DNA from: Halomonas sp. ML-15
GTDB lineage: Bacteria; Pseudomonadota; Gammaproteobacteria; Pseudomonadales; Halomonadaceae
Direction of reading: 5' to 3'
DNA: 64,000 nucleotides
Assembly (NCBI RefSeq): GCF_014779595.1
Contig: NZ_JACXZT010000019.1
Location: 1,726,462 to 1,790,461, forward strand
Part shown: in pieces, positions 52,579 to 61,336 of the stretch
Position numbering within the stretch: position 1 is the first letter of the stretch
Layout of the letters: every line of letters begins with the position of its first letter
Made by a program: the position numbers and the translations under genes
Notes under the pieces: model-generated
Told to the model about the DNA's origin: nothing
Database searches by the model: none
The model's input: the letters and a program-made list of their open reading frames with translations, nothing else

Positions 52579-54561
52579 CTAGTCGGTATCCGGGGAAGCG
52601 GCAGAGCCCAGCGGCTCGTAGATCCATAGCGGCTGCTCGCGGCCCTTGACCCGGACCCGGTCCAGCCGCCGAAAGGCCCAGTTGGGCGCCCTGGCCACCA
52701 CCGACTCGCTGACGATCAGGTCAACGCCGTACTCCTTGGTCAGCCCTTCGAGGCGCGAGCCAATATTGACGTTGTCGCCCATCACCGTATAGGCCATGCG
52801 GAAGCGCGAGCCCATATTGCCGACGCTCATTTCGCCGCTGTTGAGACCGATACCCATCGACAGCGGCGGCTTGCCCTCGGCCCTCAGCTCGCGGTTGACC
52901 TCCTCCAGCGCCTCACGCATCGCCCAGGCCCCGTGCAGGGCGTGGTCGGCGTGATCGGGATCGTGCAGCGGCGCCCCCCAGAAGGCCATCACCGCATCGC
53001 CCATGTACTTGTCGATGGTGCCGCCATGCTTATGGATAGCAGCGGTCAGTGGTGTCAGCAGGCGGTTCATCACCTCGGTCAGCTCGCGCGGTGGCAGCGA
53101 CTCGGAGAAGGCCGTGAAATCACGCATGTCCGAGAACAGTACGGTCAACTCACGCTCTTCCCCGGCGAGCCCGAACTCCTCGTCGCTCTCTACCATGTCA
53201 TCGACCAGCGCCGGCGGGACGTACTGACCGAAGCGCGCCGCCACCCACTGCTTGTGGCGATGGCTGCGCAGCAGGTTGGCGCTCAGGTGCCATACCAGCT
53301 GCAGCACCAGCAGCACCAGCAGCCCCGCCACCGGCAGCACCAGCCCCTGTTGCCAGGCCCACCAGTTGCCGCCCAGGCTTAGCGCCAGCAGTCCCAGGCT
53401 AAGCGCCATCAGCCACGGCGCACCGAGTAGCGGATACACCACCACCATCAGTGCCCCGAGGGCTAACAGTGTGACCAGTTCGGCGCCGGCCACCCAGGGC
53501 GGCTCGGCCATGAACGATTGGTGCAGCATGCCGGCCAGCAGGCTCAGATGGATCTCCGGGCCGGGGAACACTGCCCCCACCGGGGTCGCGCGAAGATCCA
53601 TCAGGCCCGGCGCCGAGGCACCGAGGATCAGGGTCGCCCCGGCCAGTTCGCCGGGCTCTAGCTCCCCCTCCAGCACGTCCACGGCCGAGACGTAGTCAAA
53701 ATGCCCGCGCGGTCCATACCAGGGCACCAGCGCCGCCCCCTGACCATCTACGGGAATCTCGAAGCCGCCTACTTCAAGGGCCTCGAGCTGGGCTTGGCCT
53801 GCGCCCTCGGCGACCACCGGCGCCACCTCTGGGTCACCCAGCAGGGTCAGCAGCATGGCCAGCGGCAGCGCCGGATATGTCTCCCCCTGCCACCACTGCA
53901 GCATCGACATGCGGCGATAGACGCCGTCGGCGTCGACGCGGGGGTTGTCGAAGAACCCCCCGCCCATGGCCGCCTGCTGCAGTACCTCAAGGTTGCCGGT
54001 GAAGCGGCCAGGCTCGGGAAGTGGCAGGGCGTAATCCGCGGACAGGGTCAGCGGATCCGGCAGTGCACCGCTGGAGGCCAGCTCCTGCGCCGAGGCATCG
54101 GACTGGAAATAGTAGCCCAGCACCACCGGGTAGCCGGCCAGCGTCTCGGCCAGGCGCTGGTCGCCATCGTCGGGCGGAGGCGCCTCCTCGAGCGCAGGGT
54201 ACTGCTCGCGCAGCTGCTCCCAGTGACTCGCCCACAGCGACGCCTCAGGCTCGGCGAAGACCACATCCACGCCCAGCAAGGCGGCGTCATGCTCCTCGAA
54301 CAGCGTCTCGACCAGCTCCGCCAGCAGCGTGCGCGGCCATGGCCACTGGCCCAGCGCCTGCAGGCTGCGCTCGTCGATATCGATGATCTTCAGCGCTGGA
54401 TCTTGAGTGCCGATCAGGTCGAGGCGCACCCGCTGGTCATAGGCCTGCCACTCGAGCCGCTCGAGCAACTTCCAGGGCAGCAACTCCAGCGATGCCGCTA
54501 CTACCAGCGCCACCAGCAGCGCGCCACCTAGGCGCTGCCAGAGGCGCCAGCGACGGTCCAT
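52579..54561 (-). CDS. CHASE2-domain class III adenylate cyclase
   Basis: The product (660 residues from ATG 54561; 677 from ATG 54612) has an N-terminal membrane helix, a periplasmic CHASE2 sensor (VDVVFAEPEASLW, DNPRVDADGVYRRM, ATLILGASAPGLMDLRATPV), three membrane helices, and a class III cyclase domain. The catalytic metal aspartates are in VLFSDMRDFTAF. Lys in IDKYMGDAVMAF and Asp in YTVMGDNVNIGSRLE are the adenine-selecting pair, and Asn/Arg for the transition state follow. ATP rather than GTP is therefore the expected substrate. It is convergent with the FecR gene, stops one base apart. The CHASE2 ligand is unknown. Start not certain. Confidence 0.92.
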   Translation of the reverse strand: MDRRWRLWQRLGGALLVALVVAASLELLPWKLLERLEWQAYDQRVRLDLIGTQDPALKIIDIDERSLQALGQWPWPRTLLAELVETLFEEHDAALLGVDVVFAEPEASLWASHWEQLREQYPALEEAPPPDDGDQRLAETLAGYPVVLGYYFQSDASAQELASSGALPDPLTLSADYALPLPEPGRFTGNLEVLQQAAMGGGFFDNPRVDADGVYRRMSMLQWWQGETYPALPLAMLLTLLGDPEVAPVVAEGAGQAQLEALEVGGFEIPVDGQGAALVPWYGPRGHFDYVSAVDVLEGELEPGELAGATLILGASAPGLMDLRATPVGAVFPGPEIHLSLLAGMLHQSFMAEPPWVAGAELVTLLALGALMVVVYPLLGAPWLMALSLGLLALSLGGNWWAWQQGLVLPVAGLLVLLVLQLVWHLSANLLRSHRHKQWVAARFGQYVPPALVDDMVESDEEFGLAGEERELTVLFSDMRDFTAFSESLPPRELTEVMNRLLTPLTAAIHKHGGTIDKYMGDAVMAFWGAPLHDPDHADHALHGAWAMREALEEVNRELRAEGKPPLSMGIGLNSGEMSVGNMGSRFRMAYTVMGDNVNIGSRLEGLTKEYGVDLIVSESVVARAPNWAFRRLDRVRVKGREQPLWIYEPLGSAASPDTD

Positions 54562-54650
54562 CGCCCCTTGCCCACGCGTGCCTGCCACACTCCCCCCTGG
54601 ATCCCGATGCATGTTGAACGCTGTCCACTCAGCCTACCGCGGGGGTCGAC

Positions 54651-54683
54651 AAACCAAAAGCGCCCCGCCGGGGCGGAGCGCTT
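54651..54683 (-). terminator. Intrinsic terminator of glyA
   Basis: On the minus strand AAGCGCTCCGC pairs with GCGGGGCGCTT around CCCG (11 bp with one G-U), followed by TTGGTTT. It lies 30 bp past the glyA stop. Confidence 0.8.
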
Positions 54684-54712
54684 GGTCATGCTATGTCGAA
54701 GCAGAACATCGC

Positions 54713-55981
54713 CTAGTCGCGATACACCGGCAGGCGAGCACACACCGTCTCGACCTTGGCCTTGACCTCGGCCTCGATGCCTTCGCTGCTCTCGCCCTTG
54801 GCCATCACATCGAGGATGTCGCAGATCCAGCCGGCCAGGTCACCACACTCGCCCTCGCCAAAGCCGCGGGTGGTCACCGCCGGGGTGCCGATACGCAGCC
54901 CCGAGGTCACGAACGGACTCTGCGGGTCGCCAGGCACGGCATTCTTGTTGACGGTGATATGGGCACGGCCCAGTGCGGCATCGGCGTCCTTGCCGGTCAG
55001 GCCCTGCTTGACCAGCGAGAGCAGGAAGAGGTGATCTTCGGTGCCGCCGGAAACCACGTCGTAGCCGCGCTCGATAAACACCCCGGCCATCGCCTGAGCG
55101 TTCTTGACCACCTGCTGCTGGTAGGTCTTGAAGCCCGGCTCCATGGCCTCCTTGAAGCAGATCGCCTTGGCCGCGATAACGTGCTCAAGCGGACCGCCCT
55201 GACCACCCGGGAACACTGCCGACTGCAGCTTCTTCTCGATCTCGGGATTGTTCTCTGCAGAGAGGATCAGGCCGCCGCGGGGGCCGCGCAGGGTCTTGTG
55301 GGTCGTGGTGGTAACCACATGGGCGTGGGGCAGCGGCGTCGGGTAGACACCGGCAGCCACCAGACCAGCGACGTGGGCCATATCGACCAGCAGATAGGCG
55401 CCCACTTCGTCGGCGATCTCGCGGAACTTGGCCCAGTCGATGATCTGGGAGTAGGCCGAGAAGCCGGCGATGATCATCTTCGGCTGGTGCTCGCGGGCCA
55501 GACGCGCCACTTCCGCGTAGTCGATCAACCCGTCTTCGCCCAGGCCATACTGCACGGCGTCGTAGTGCTTGCCGGAGAAGTTCGGCTTGGCACCGTGAGT
55601 CAGGTGACCGCCGGCGTCGAGGCTCATGCCGAGGATGGTATCGCCAGGCTTGACCAGGGCCTGGAAGACCGCGCCGTTGGCCTGGGAGCCGGAGTGCGGC
55701 TGAACATTGGCGTAGCTGGCAGCGAACAGCTCCTTGGCGTAGTCGATGGCCAGCTGCTCGACGATGTCGACGTATTCACAGCCGCCATAGTAGCGCTTGC
55801 CGGGATAGCCTTCCGCATACTTGTTGGTCAGCTGGCTACCCTGGGCCTCCATGACCCGGGGGCTGGCGTAGTTCTCGGAGGCGATCAGCTCGATGTGCGC
55901 TTCCTGGCGAGCGACTTCTTTCTGCATCGCATCGAGCAGGGCATCATCGAAACCGGCAATGGTCATATCACGGCTGAACAT
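54713..55981 (-). CDS. glyA: Serine hydroxymethyltransferase
   Basis: The 422-residue PLP enzyme has the start [34 protein letters not shown], the lysine-bearing [16 protein letters not shown] (Lys about 232), and [17 protein letters not shown]. It interconverts serine and glycine with tetrahydrofolate, supplying one-carbon units. The upstream spacer holds hairpins but no recognised riboswitch. It is monocistronic, with a terminator downstream. Confidence 0.98.
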   Translation of the reverse strand: MFSRDMTIAGFDDALLDAMQKEVARQEAHIELIASENYASPRVMEAQGSQLTNKYAEGYPGKRYYGGCEYVDIVEQLAIDYAKELFAASYANVQPHSGSQANGAVFQALVKPGDTILGMSLDAGGHLTHGAKPNFSGKHYDAVQYGLGEDGLIDYAEVARLAREHQPKMIIAGFSAYSQIIDWAKFREIADEVGAYLLVDMAHVAGLVAAGVYPTPLPHAHVVTTTTHKTLRGPRGGLILSAENNPEIEKKLQSAVFPGGQGGPLEHVIAAKAICFKEAMEPGFKTYQQQVVKNAQAMAGVFIERGYDVVSGGTEDHLFLLSLVKQGLTGKDADAALGRAHITVNKNAVPGDPQSPFVTSGLRIGTPAVTTRGFGEGECGDLAGWICDILDVMAKGESSEGIEAEVKAKVETVCARLPVYRD

Positions 55982-56050
55982 CGTCGTGGGTCCTCAATCG
56001 GGGGCGAACGATAGGAGAAATTCAAGGGACACATGATACCGCAGGCCCTG

Positions 56051-56142
56051 CCCCCTTTCACATGAAAGGGGGTCATGCCTGCCCGAGTATTTCTCACTTT
56101 GGCTTTAGCCAAACTAAATGCGCGGCTAGGAAACGCTGAACA
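56051..56142. repeat. Hairpins and shared 14-bp block between ybbP and glyA
   Basis: The 173-bp spacer 55982-56154 has CCCCCTTTC-ACAT-GAAAGGGGG (56051-56072, perfect 9-bp stem), TTTGGCT-TT-AGCCAAA (56098-56113, perfect) and GGAAACGCTGAACA (56129-56142), the reverse complement of the block at 4048-4061. The hairpins could be the 3' structure of the ybbP transcript or part of the glyA leader. No T-runs accompany them. Confidence 0.5.
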
Positions 56143-56154
56143 GATTGTGTTTCC

Positions 56155-58725
56155 TCACGCCTCGCCCAGCAGCCCCAGGCTCTGCATCGGGGTCTGCCGC
56201 CGCACGCCGCGCGACAGCGCATGGCCAATCACGCCGATCACCAGGGCACCACCCAGCGGCAGCGTAAGCCACAGTCCCCAGTGGATCCGCGGGGCGAGGT
56301 CGAACCAGGCGAGATAGACCCCCGCCGCGGCCAGCTCGGCCAGCAGCGCCCCCATCAGGCCGCTGGCAAAGCCGAGCAGCGCGAACTCGGCGCCCTGGAC
56401 CCGCGAGATCAAGCGGTCGCCGGCTCCAAATACCCGCAGCAGGCCGCTTTCATGGGCGCGGGTCGGGCGGCTGGCGGTGAGTGCGGCATACAGCACGCTG
56501 ATCCCCGCCAGCAGCACGAAGCCGAGCACGAACTCCACCGCGCGGGTCACCTGGGTCAGCAGCTCACGCACCTGGCCGAGGATCGCCTCGACGTTGAGCA
56601 GCGAGACGCCGGGGAATTCGCGCACCAGGGCACGACTGATGTCGTCGCGGTCACGGTCCAGATGGAAGGCGGTGATATAGCTGTGGCCGTAGCGCTCCAG
56701 CACCTCGGGCGGGAAGATCACGAAGAAGTTGGGCCGGAAGCTGTCCCAGTCGAGGTTGCGCAGACTGGTGAGCTCACCGACGATCTCGTCGCCGCCGATG
56801 CTGAAAGTCATGGTGTCGCCCAGCGACAGGCCGAGTCGCTCGGCGAGGCCATCCTCCACCGAGATCGGCACCCGCCCCTCGCCTACGCCAGGCCCGGCAT
56901 CGAACCACTGACCGGCGACCAGTCGATTGCCGTCGGGTAGCGTCTCACGCCAGGTGAGGTTGAGCTCGCGGCGCAGCGAGCCATCGCCGCGGGCGTCGGC
57001 GGGCACCGCATCACGCGGCGTCTGGTCGTTGATCGCCGAGATCCGCCCGCGCACCATAGGATAGAGGGTGGTGCGCTCGTCGACAGCATCGTCGAGGGTG
57101 TCGATAAAGGCGTCGCGCTCCCCGGGCTGGATATTGATGGCGAAGTAGTTGGGGGTGTCCTCCGGTAGCTGATCCTGCCAGGTGCTCAACAGGTCGCCGC
57201 GCACCAGGGCGATCATCGCCATGGCGGCGAAGGTCACCGAGAACGCCAGCAGCTGGCCGAGGCTGGCGCTGCGCCGGCGCGCCAACTGCTGGGCACCCAG
57301 GCGTAGCGCCTGGCGTTTGGCGCCGCCCTGGGGCAGACGCGAAGCGATACGCAGGACGCCGCCCAGCAACAGCGTGCCGAGCCCCCATAGCACCACCAGC
57401 ATGATCAGGCCGCCGATCAGCAGCCCGAAGGCAAGCTGCGGGTCACCGGAGTAGAGCCACAGCAGGCCGCCAAAGACCAGGCTGGCCACGGCCACCACCA
57501 GCCACGCCGAGGCGGGCAACGGGTCGAGCTCGCGGCGCAGTACCTTGAGCGCGCTGACGCGCTTGAGGCGTAGCAGCGTGGGTCCGGCAAAACCGGCCAG
57601 CACCGCCAGCGCGGTGAGCACGCCAAGCAGCAGCGGCAGCGGTCCCGGCGGCGGTAACTCGATGGGCAGAAAGGCGGTAAGCAGCCACAGTAGCCCGGCC
57701 TGACCGGCGAGGCCCAGCAGCGCGCCCACCAGCGAGGCCGCCAGCGCCAGCCACAGCAGCTGCAGGGCGAACAGCCGGGTCAGCTGGCGCTGGGTGGCAC
57801 CAAAACAGCGCAGCAGTGCGGCCGTATCCAGGTGGCGGTCGACATAGCGGCGTGTGGCCATGGCCACCGCCACCCCGGCCAGCAGCACCGCGGCGAGACC
57901 GGCCAGGCTCAGATACTGTTCGGCGCGGCCCAGCGCATTGCCGAGCTGGGGGCGGTCGCGGCGCACATCGAGAATCTCCACGCCCTCGGCGGTCAAGTCG
58001 CGCAGCCGCGGCGTCACCGCGTCCACCGCCGCCGGGGCACCGCGGGCGAGCAGCGAGAACTCGATGCGCGAGCCGGGCTGCACCAGGCCGCTGGCCTCGG
58101 CATCCGCCTGATGCATCATCAGGCGCGGGTTGAAGTTGGCAAAGCCCCCGGACTGATCGGGCTCGCGCTCGATCAAGCCGGTCACCTCGAGATCTATCTG
58201 GCCGACCTGGACCCGATCGCCGACCTCGACCTCAAGCAGCTGCGCCAGGCGCGGCGCCAGCCACGTCTGCCCGGCTGACGGGCCATGGGCGACCTGCTCG
58301 ACGCCCTCGCCGAAGTCGACGTGGGCCTCGCCGTAGAGCGGATAGCGGTCATCGATCACCTTGAGACTGGCGGGCTGGAAGGCCTCCTCGACGCTAACCA
58401 TGGAGACCATGCCGACCTGCTCGCTGACGGTCAGGTCGTTCTCTTCTAGCAGCTGGCGCAGGGCGTCATCGAAGGGCCGGCCCTGCTCGAGCACCAGGTC
58501 GCCGCCGAGCAGCTGACCGGCCTGGCGCTCCAGGCCGCGCTCGAGACGGTCCAGGAAGAAACCGATCATGGTCGAGGCCGCCACCGCCAGGGCCAGGGCC
58601 ACGAATAGCGCACGCACGTCGGCGGCACGCAGGTCCCTTCGCATGCCGCGCAGCGACCAGCGCACCGCGTTCATCCCGCTGGCCTGTCGGGTCGCCAGCG
58701 GGGAAGTATCTGCCAGACTGCTCAT
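56155..58725 (-). CDS. ybbP: FtsX-family ABC transporter permease (YbbP-like)
   Basis: The 856-residue membrane protein has an N-terminal helix, a large periplasmic domain, three helices, a second set of six helices, a second periplasmic domain and terminal helices: the FtsX/MacB-type permease layout with a duplicated half. Signature parts are VRALFVALALAVAASTMIGF and ARPTRAHESGLLRVFGA. Together with YbbA it likely extracts or moves lipophilic or envelope molecules rather than importing solutes. The start overlaps the ybbA stop (ATGA). Confidence 0.92.
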   Translation of the reverse strand: MSSLADTSPLATRQASGMNAVRWSLRGMRRDLRAADVRALFVALALAVAASTMIGFFLDRLERGLERQAGQLLGGDLVLEQGRPFDDALRQLLEENDLTVSEQVGMVSMVSVEEAFQPASLKVIDDRYPLYGEAHVDFGEGVEQVAHGPSAGQTWLAPRLAQLLEVEVGDRVQVGQIDLEVTGLIEREPDQSGGFANFNPRLMMHQADAEASGLVQPGSRIEFSLLARGAPAAVDAVTPRLRDLTAEGVEILDVRRDRPQLGNALGRAEQYLSLAGLAAVLLAGVAVAMATRRYVDRHLDTAALLRCFGATQRQLTRLFALQLLWLALAASLVGALLGLAGQAGLLWLLTAFLPIELPPPGPLPLLLGVLTALAVLAGFAGPTLLRLKRVSALKVLRRELDPLPASAWLVVAVASLVFGGLLWLYSGDPQLAFGLLIGGLIMLVVLWGLGTLLLGGVLRIASRLPQGGAKRQALRLGAQQLARRRSASLGQLLAFSVTFAAMAMIALVRGDLLSTWQDQLPEDTPNYFAINIQPGERDAFIDTLDDAVDERTTLYPMVRGRISAINDQTPRDAVPADARGDGSLRRELNLTWRETLPDGNRLVAGQWFDAGPGVGEGRVPISVEDGLAERLGLSLGDTMTFSIGGDEIVGELTSLRNLDWDSFRPNFFVIFPPEVLERYGHSYITAFHLDRDRDDISRALVREFPGVSLLNVEAILGQVRELLTQVTRAVEFVLGFVLLAGISVLYAALTASRPTRAHESGLLRVFGAGDRLISRVQGAEFALLGFASGLMGALLAELAAAGVYLAWFDLAPRIHWGLWLTLPLGGALVIGVIGHALSRGVRRQTPMQSLGLLGEA

Positions 58726-59438
58726 GCCTCGACCTCGTCAAGCACCAGGGGGGTGAGCTGGCCCGCGTCGAGACGCAGACAGCGGTCGCAACGCCGCGCC
58801 AGGGCGTGGTCGTGGGTGACCAGCACCAGGGTGGTGCCGGCCTCGCGGTTGAGCGCGAACAGCAGATCGATGATGCGCTTGCCGGTGGTCGGGTCGAGAT
58901 TGCCGGTAGGCTCGTCGGCAAACACCAGTTGGGGGTCGGTGACGAAGGCGCGCGCCACCGCCACCCGCTGCTGCTCGCCGCCGGAGAGCTGCTTGGGCAG
59001 ATGGCTGAGACGTTCGCCCAGGCCGACCCGGGTCAACCAGTCGCGGCCGCGCTGTTCGCTGTCCGTCAACGGCGCCAGCTCCAGCGGCAGCAGCACGTTC
59101 TCCAACGCGGTCAGGGTCGGCAGCAGCTGAAAATTCTGGAACACGAAGCCGACGCGGCCGGCCCGCAGCTGGGCACGGCCATCCTCGTCGAGACTCGACA
59201 GCGCTTCGCCAAACAGCGTCAGCTCGCCGCTGGTGGGCTGATCGAGCCCGGCCAGCAGCCCCAACAGGGTCGACTTGCCGGCACCGCTGGCGCCGAGGAT
59301 CGCCAGTGTCTCGCCGGGGAACACTTCGAGGGCAAGATCACTCAGAATGGTCAGCGGCTTGTCGCCGCTGGTGACCTGCTTGCCCAAGCCTCGGGCGTGT
59401 AGAATCGCGGAAGCATCCGTCTTCAAGGAGTCTGACAT
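58722..59438 (-). CDS. ybbA: ABC transporter ATPase (YbbA/LolD-like)
   Basis: The 238-residue ATPase has Walker A GASGAGKST, Q-loop VFQNFQLLPTL, signature LSGGEQQRVAVARAF, Walker B LVFADEPTGNLD and the H-loop VTHD. It powers YbbP. The ATG at 59438 overlaps the divergent tesA ATG within one CATG (59436-59439). A short in-frame extension upstream exists but lies inside tesA. Operon with ybbP. Confidence 0.93.
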   Translation of the reverse strand: MSDSLKTDASAILHARGLGKQVTSGDKPLTILSDLALEVFPGETLAILGASGAGKSTLLGLLAGLDQPTSGELTLFGEALSSLDEDGRAQLRAGRVGFVFQNFQLLPTLTALENVLLPLELAPLTDSEQRGRDWLTRVGLGERLSHLPKQLSGGEQQRVAVARAFVTDPQLVFADEPTGNLDPTTGKRIIDLLFALNREAGTTLVLVTHDHALARRCDRCLRLDAGQLTPLVLDEVEA

Positions 59439-60123
59439 GACAAGCGGTTTCCCTGTGCTGAGATTGACTGGTGACCTGGGGCAACGCGTGGCGCGCACGC
59501 TGATCGCTGGCGCAATAGGTATTGCGGCCATCATCGCATGGCCGGCGGCTCATGCCGACTCACCGCCCACCCTGCTGGTGGTCGGCGACAGCCTCAGCGC
59601 GGCCTACGGCATCGAACAGGAGGAGGGCTGGGTGTCCCTGCTCAATGAGCGTCTCGATGGCGAGGTGCGTGTGGTCAATGCCAGCATCAGCGGCGAAACC
59701 ACCGCCGGCGGCGCCCAGCGACTGCCCGACCTGTTGGGACAGCATGAACCGCAGTTGGTGCTATTGGAACTGGGTGGTAATGATGGCCTGCGCGGTCTGC
59801 CACCGCAGCAGATGCAGCAGAACCTGGCCAGCATGATCGAAGCGAGCCAGGCCGCCGATGCCGAGATACTACTGCTGGGCATCGACATCCCGCCCAACTA
59901 CGGGCAGGCCTATCGCGATGCCTTTACCGGCATTTACCACGGCCTCGCCGAGGAGTACGACGTCGCCCTGGTGCCGTTCCTGCTGGAGGGCGTGGCCCTG
60001 GAAGAGGGTCTGATGCAGTCCGACGGTATCCACCCCACCGCCGACGCCCAGCCGATCATCCTCGATAACGTCTGGCCCAAGCTGGAGCGCTGGCTGGAGC
60101 AGTGGCAGGAAACCCCTCAGTAA
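59437..60123 (+). CDS. tesA: Periplasmic GDSL esterase/thioesterase I/lysophospholipase
   Basis: The 228-residue protein has a signal peptide (AGAIGIAAIIAWPAAHAD), then the SGNH/GDSL blocks: nucleophile Ser in VVGDSLSAAYG, Gly in SGETTAGG, Asn in LGGNDGLRG, and Asp-His in SDGIHPTAD. TesA hydrolyses acyl-thioesters, lysophospholipids and esters in the periplasm. AAGGAG is 6 nt before the ATG. Head-to-head linkage with ybbA-ybbP is conserved in gammaproteobacteria and suggests a joint envelope-lipid role. Confidence 0.95.
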   Translation: MTSGFPVLRLTGDLGQRVARTLIAGAIGIAAIIAWPAAHADSPPTLLVVGDSLSAAYGIEQEEGWVSLLNERLDGEVRVVNASISGETTAGGAQRLPDLLGQHEPQLVLLELGGNDGLRGLPPQQMQQNLASMIEASQAADAEILLLGIDIPPNYGQAYRDAFTGIYHGLAEEYDVALVPFLLEGVALEEGLMQSDGIHPTADAQPIILDNVWPKLERWLEQWQETPQ

Positions 60124-60142
60124 GTGGCAGACGGCCCATTTG

Positions 60143-60160
60143 TGGTCTATATTTGGACCA
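60143..60160 (+). promoter_or_regulatory. Candidate operator of the toxin-antitoxin pair
   Basis: TGGTC-N8-GACCA, an inverted repeat with 5-bp arms and an AT-rich centre (TATATTTG), lies 25 bp before the antitoxin start. It overlaps a -10-like TATATT (60148-60153), as expected for autorepression by the antitoxin. Confidence 0.5.
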
Positions 60161-60185
60161 ACTGTCACTGCTCAGGATATCGGAG

Positions 60186-60464
60186 ATGCGCACCGAAACC
60201 ATTAGCTACCTAAAGCAGAATGCGGCCACCCTCGATGTGCAGGAGCCGCTGGTGATCACTCAGAAAGGCAAGCCCACCTACGTTGTGGAGTCTTTTGCCG
60301 CTCACGAGCGGCGCGAGCAGGCCATTGCCTTGCTCAAGCTGCTGAGCCTAGGCGAGAAGAGCCGCGAGGAGGGCAAGACGATGAGCGCCGATGAATTCAT
60401 GGAAAAAGTCAGGGCTCGCCACGCCAGTAGACGCGGCGAGGCGATGGAACGGCCTTTGAAGTGA
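60186..60464 (+). CDS. Phd/YefM-type antitoxin
   Basis: The 92-residue protein has the Phd/YefM pattern: TISYLKQNAATLDVQEPLVITQKGKPTYVVES (about 5-36) for DNA binding, then a charged helical tail (SADEFMEKVRARHASRR) that would wrap the toxin. It neutralises the downstream toxin and probably represses its own promoter. Its stop overlaps the toxin start (GTGA at 60461-60464). Confidence 0.88.
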   Translation: MRTETISYLKQNAATLDVQEPLVITQKGKPTYVVESFAAHERREQAIALLKLLSLGEKSREEGKTMSADEFMEKVRARHASRRGEAMERPLK

Positions 60465-60796
60465 AAGTGACGATCGAAGAGACGGCTGACGCCTCCCTCG
60501 AACACTGTGAAAACTTCTTGCTCGACGAGCTGAACCTCCCCTTGGAGCAGGTGGAGGCCACTTCCCTGCGACTCATCACCACAGCGGTCGAACGTCTCTC
60601 CACCCAGCCCCATACTTACCCGGTGTGTCGCTTGGCGCTGGAACTCGGCATTGGCCACTATCGCGAGCTACTGATCGACGGCTATCGCGTTATCTATCGC
60701 CACTGGCCCGAGCAGCAGCAGGTATCCATTTATTTGTTCGCCCATCAGCGCCAGGACTTCAAGCAGCTGCTGTTCGAGTATCAGCTGCTCTGCTAA
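60461..60796 (+). CDS. RelE/ParE-family toxin
   Basis: The 111-residue protein has the ParE/RelE fold pattern: RLITTAVERLSTQPHTYPVC, GIGHYRELLIDGYRVIYRHWPEQ and VSIYLFAHQRQDFKQLL. Whether it cleaves mRNA (RelE) or poisons gyrase (ParE) cannot be told; the C-terminus lacks an obvious RelE tyrosine. It starts with GTG, translationally coupled to the antitoxin. Possible roles are maintenance of the neighbouring region or stress-induced growth arrest. Confidence 0.85.
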   Translation: MKVTIEETADASLEHCENFLLDELNLPLEQVEATSLRLITTAVERLSTQPHTYPVCRLALELGIGHYRELLIDGYRVIYRHWPEQQQVSIYLFAHQRQDFKQLLFEYQLLC

Positions 60797-60841
60797 ACAG
60801 TCGCGACATCTGCAGCCGCTCGAACCCGCTACCAATGCCAA

Positions 60842-61324
60842 TCAAAAAAGTAAGCCGCCGGGGAGCGGAATCCGAATCAACTGCACGAACAGAACATACA
60901 TGATCACTGCTGCCACAATGGGCAGCAGGATGGTGGTTTTCCAGTGCCGCAGGGGCTCCCGAGTGAGCAGTGAGGAGCCCACCACCAGCGCCAAGGCAAG
61001 GGCGACCGTAAACCCCAACCGACCCGCCAGCAGGAACAGCAGCACACCCCCTGACACCATCACCACAGCGGTCACTAGCACGCTGAGCATATCCTCCTGC
61101 CTGGCATCATGCTTGCCAATGCAGGCATTAGCTGCCACCAGCCCCCCCGCCATCATGATCGCGATATAGGCGACCTGCGGAAACGCCTGCGGCCCCATGG
61201 TCTGTCCGGTTCGCCAGTTGCCGTAGGTGATATCCAACAGGCCAGCGGCAGCAATAGCGATCATCACCGCCCCTACGTAGAAGTCCTGGTAACGGAGAGG
61301 ATTACGCAATATCGATGACATCAT
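60842..61324 (-). CDS. tctB: TTT small membrane subunit TctB (second system)
   Basis: The 160-residue protein has four to five membrane segments and the TctB start NPLRYQDFYVGAVMIAIAAAGL. It is the small subunit of the second tripartite tricarboxylate transporter. GGGAGG precedes the ATG; an adjacent second ATG is possible. It shares little sequence with the first TctB, so the two systems probably handle different acids. Confidence 0.88.
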   Translation of the reverse strand: MMSSILRNPLRYQDFYVGAVMIAIAAAGLLDITYGNWRTGQTMGPQAFPQVAYIAIMMAGGLVAANACIGKHDARQEDMLSVLVTAVVMVSGGVLLFLLAGRLGFTVALALALVVGSSLLTREPLRHWKTTILLPIVAAVIMYVLFVQLIRIPLPGGLLF

Positions 61325-61336
61325 ATTCCTCCCGGC

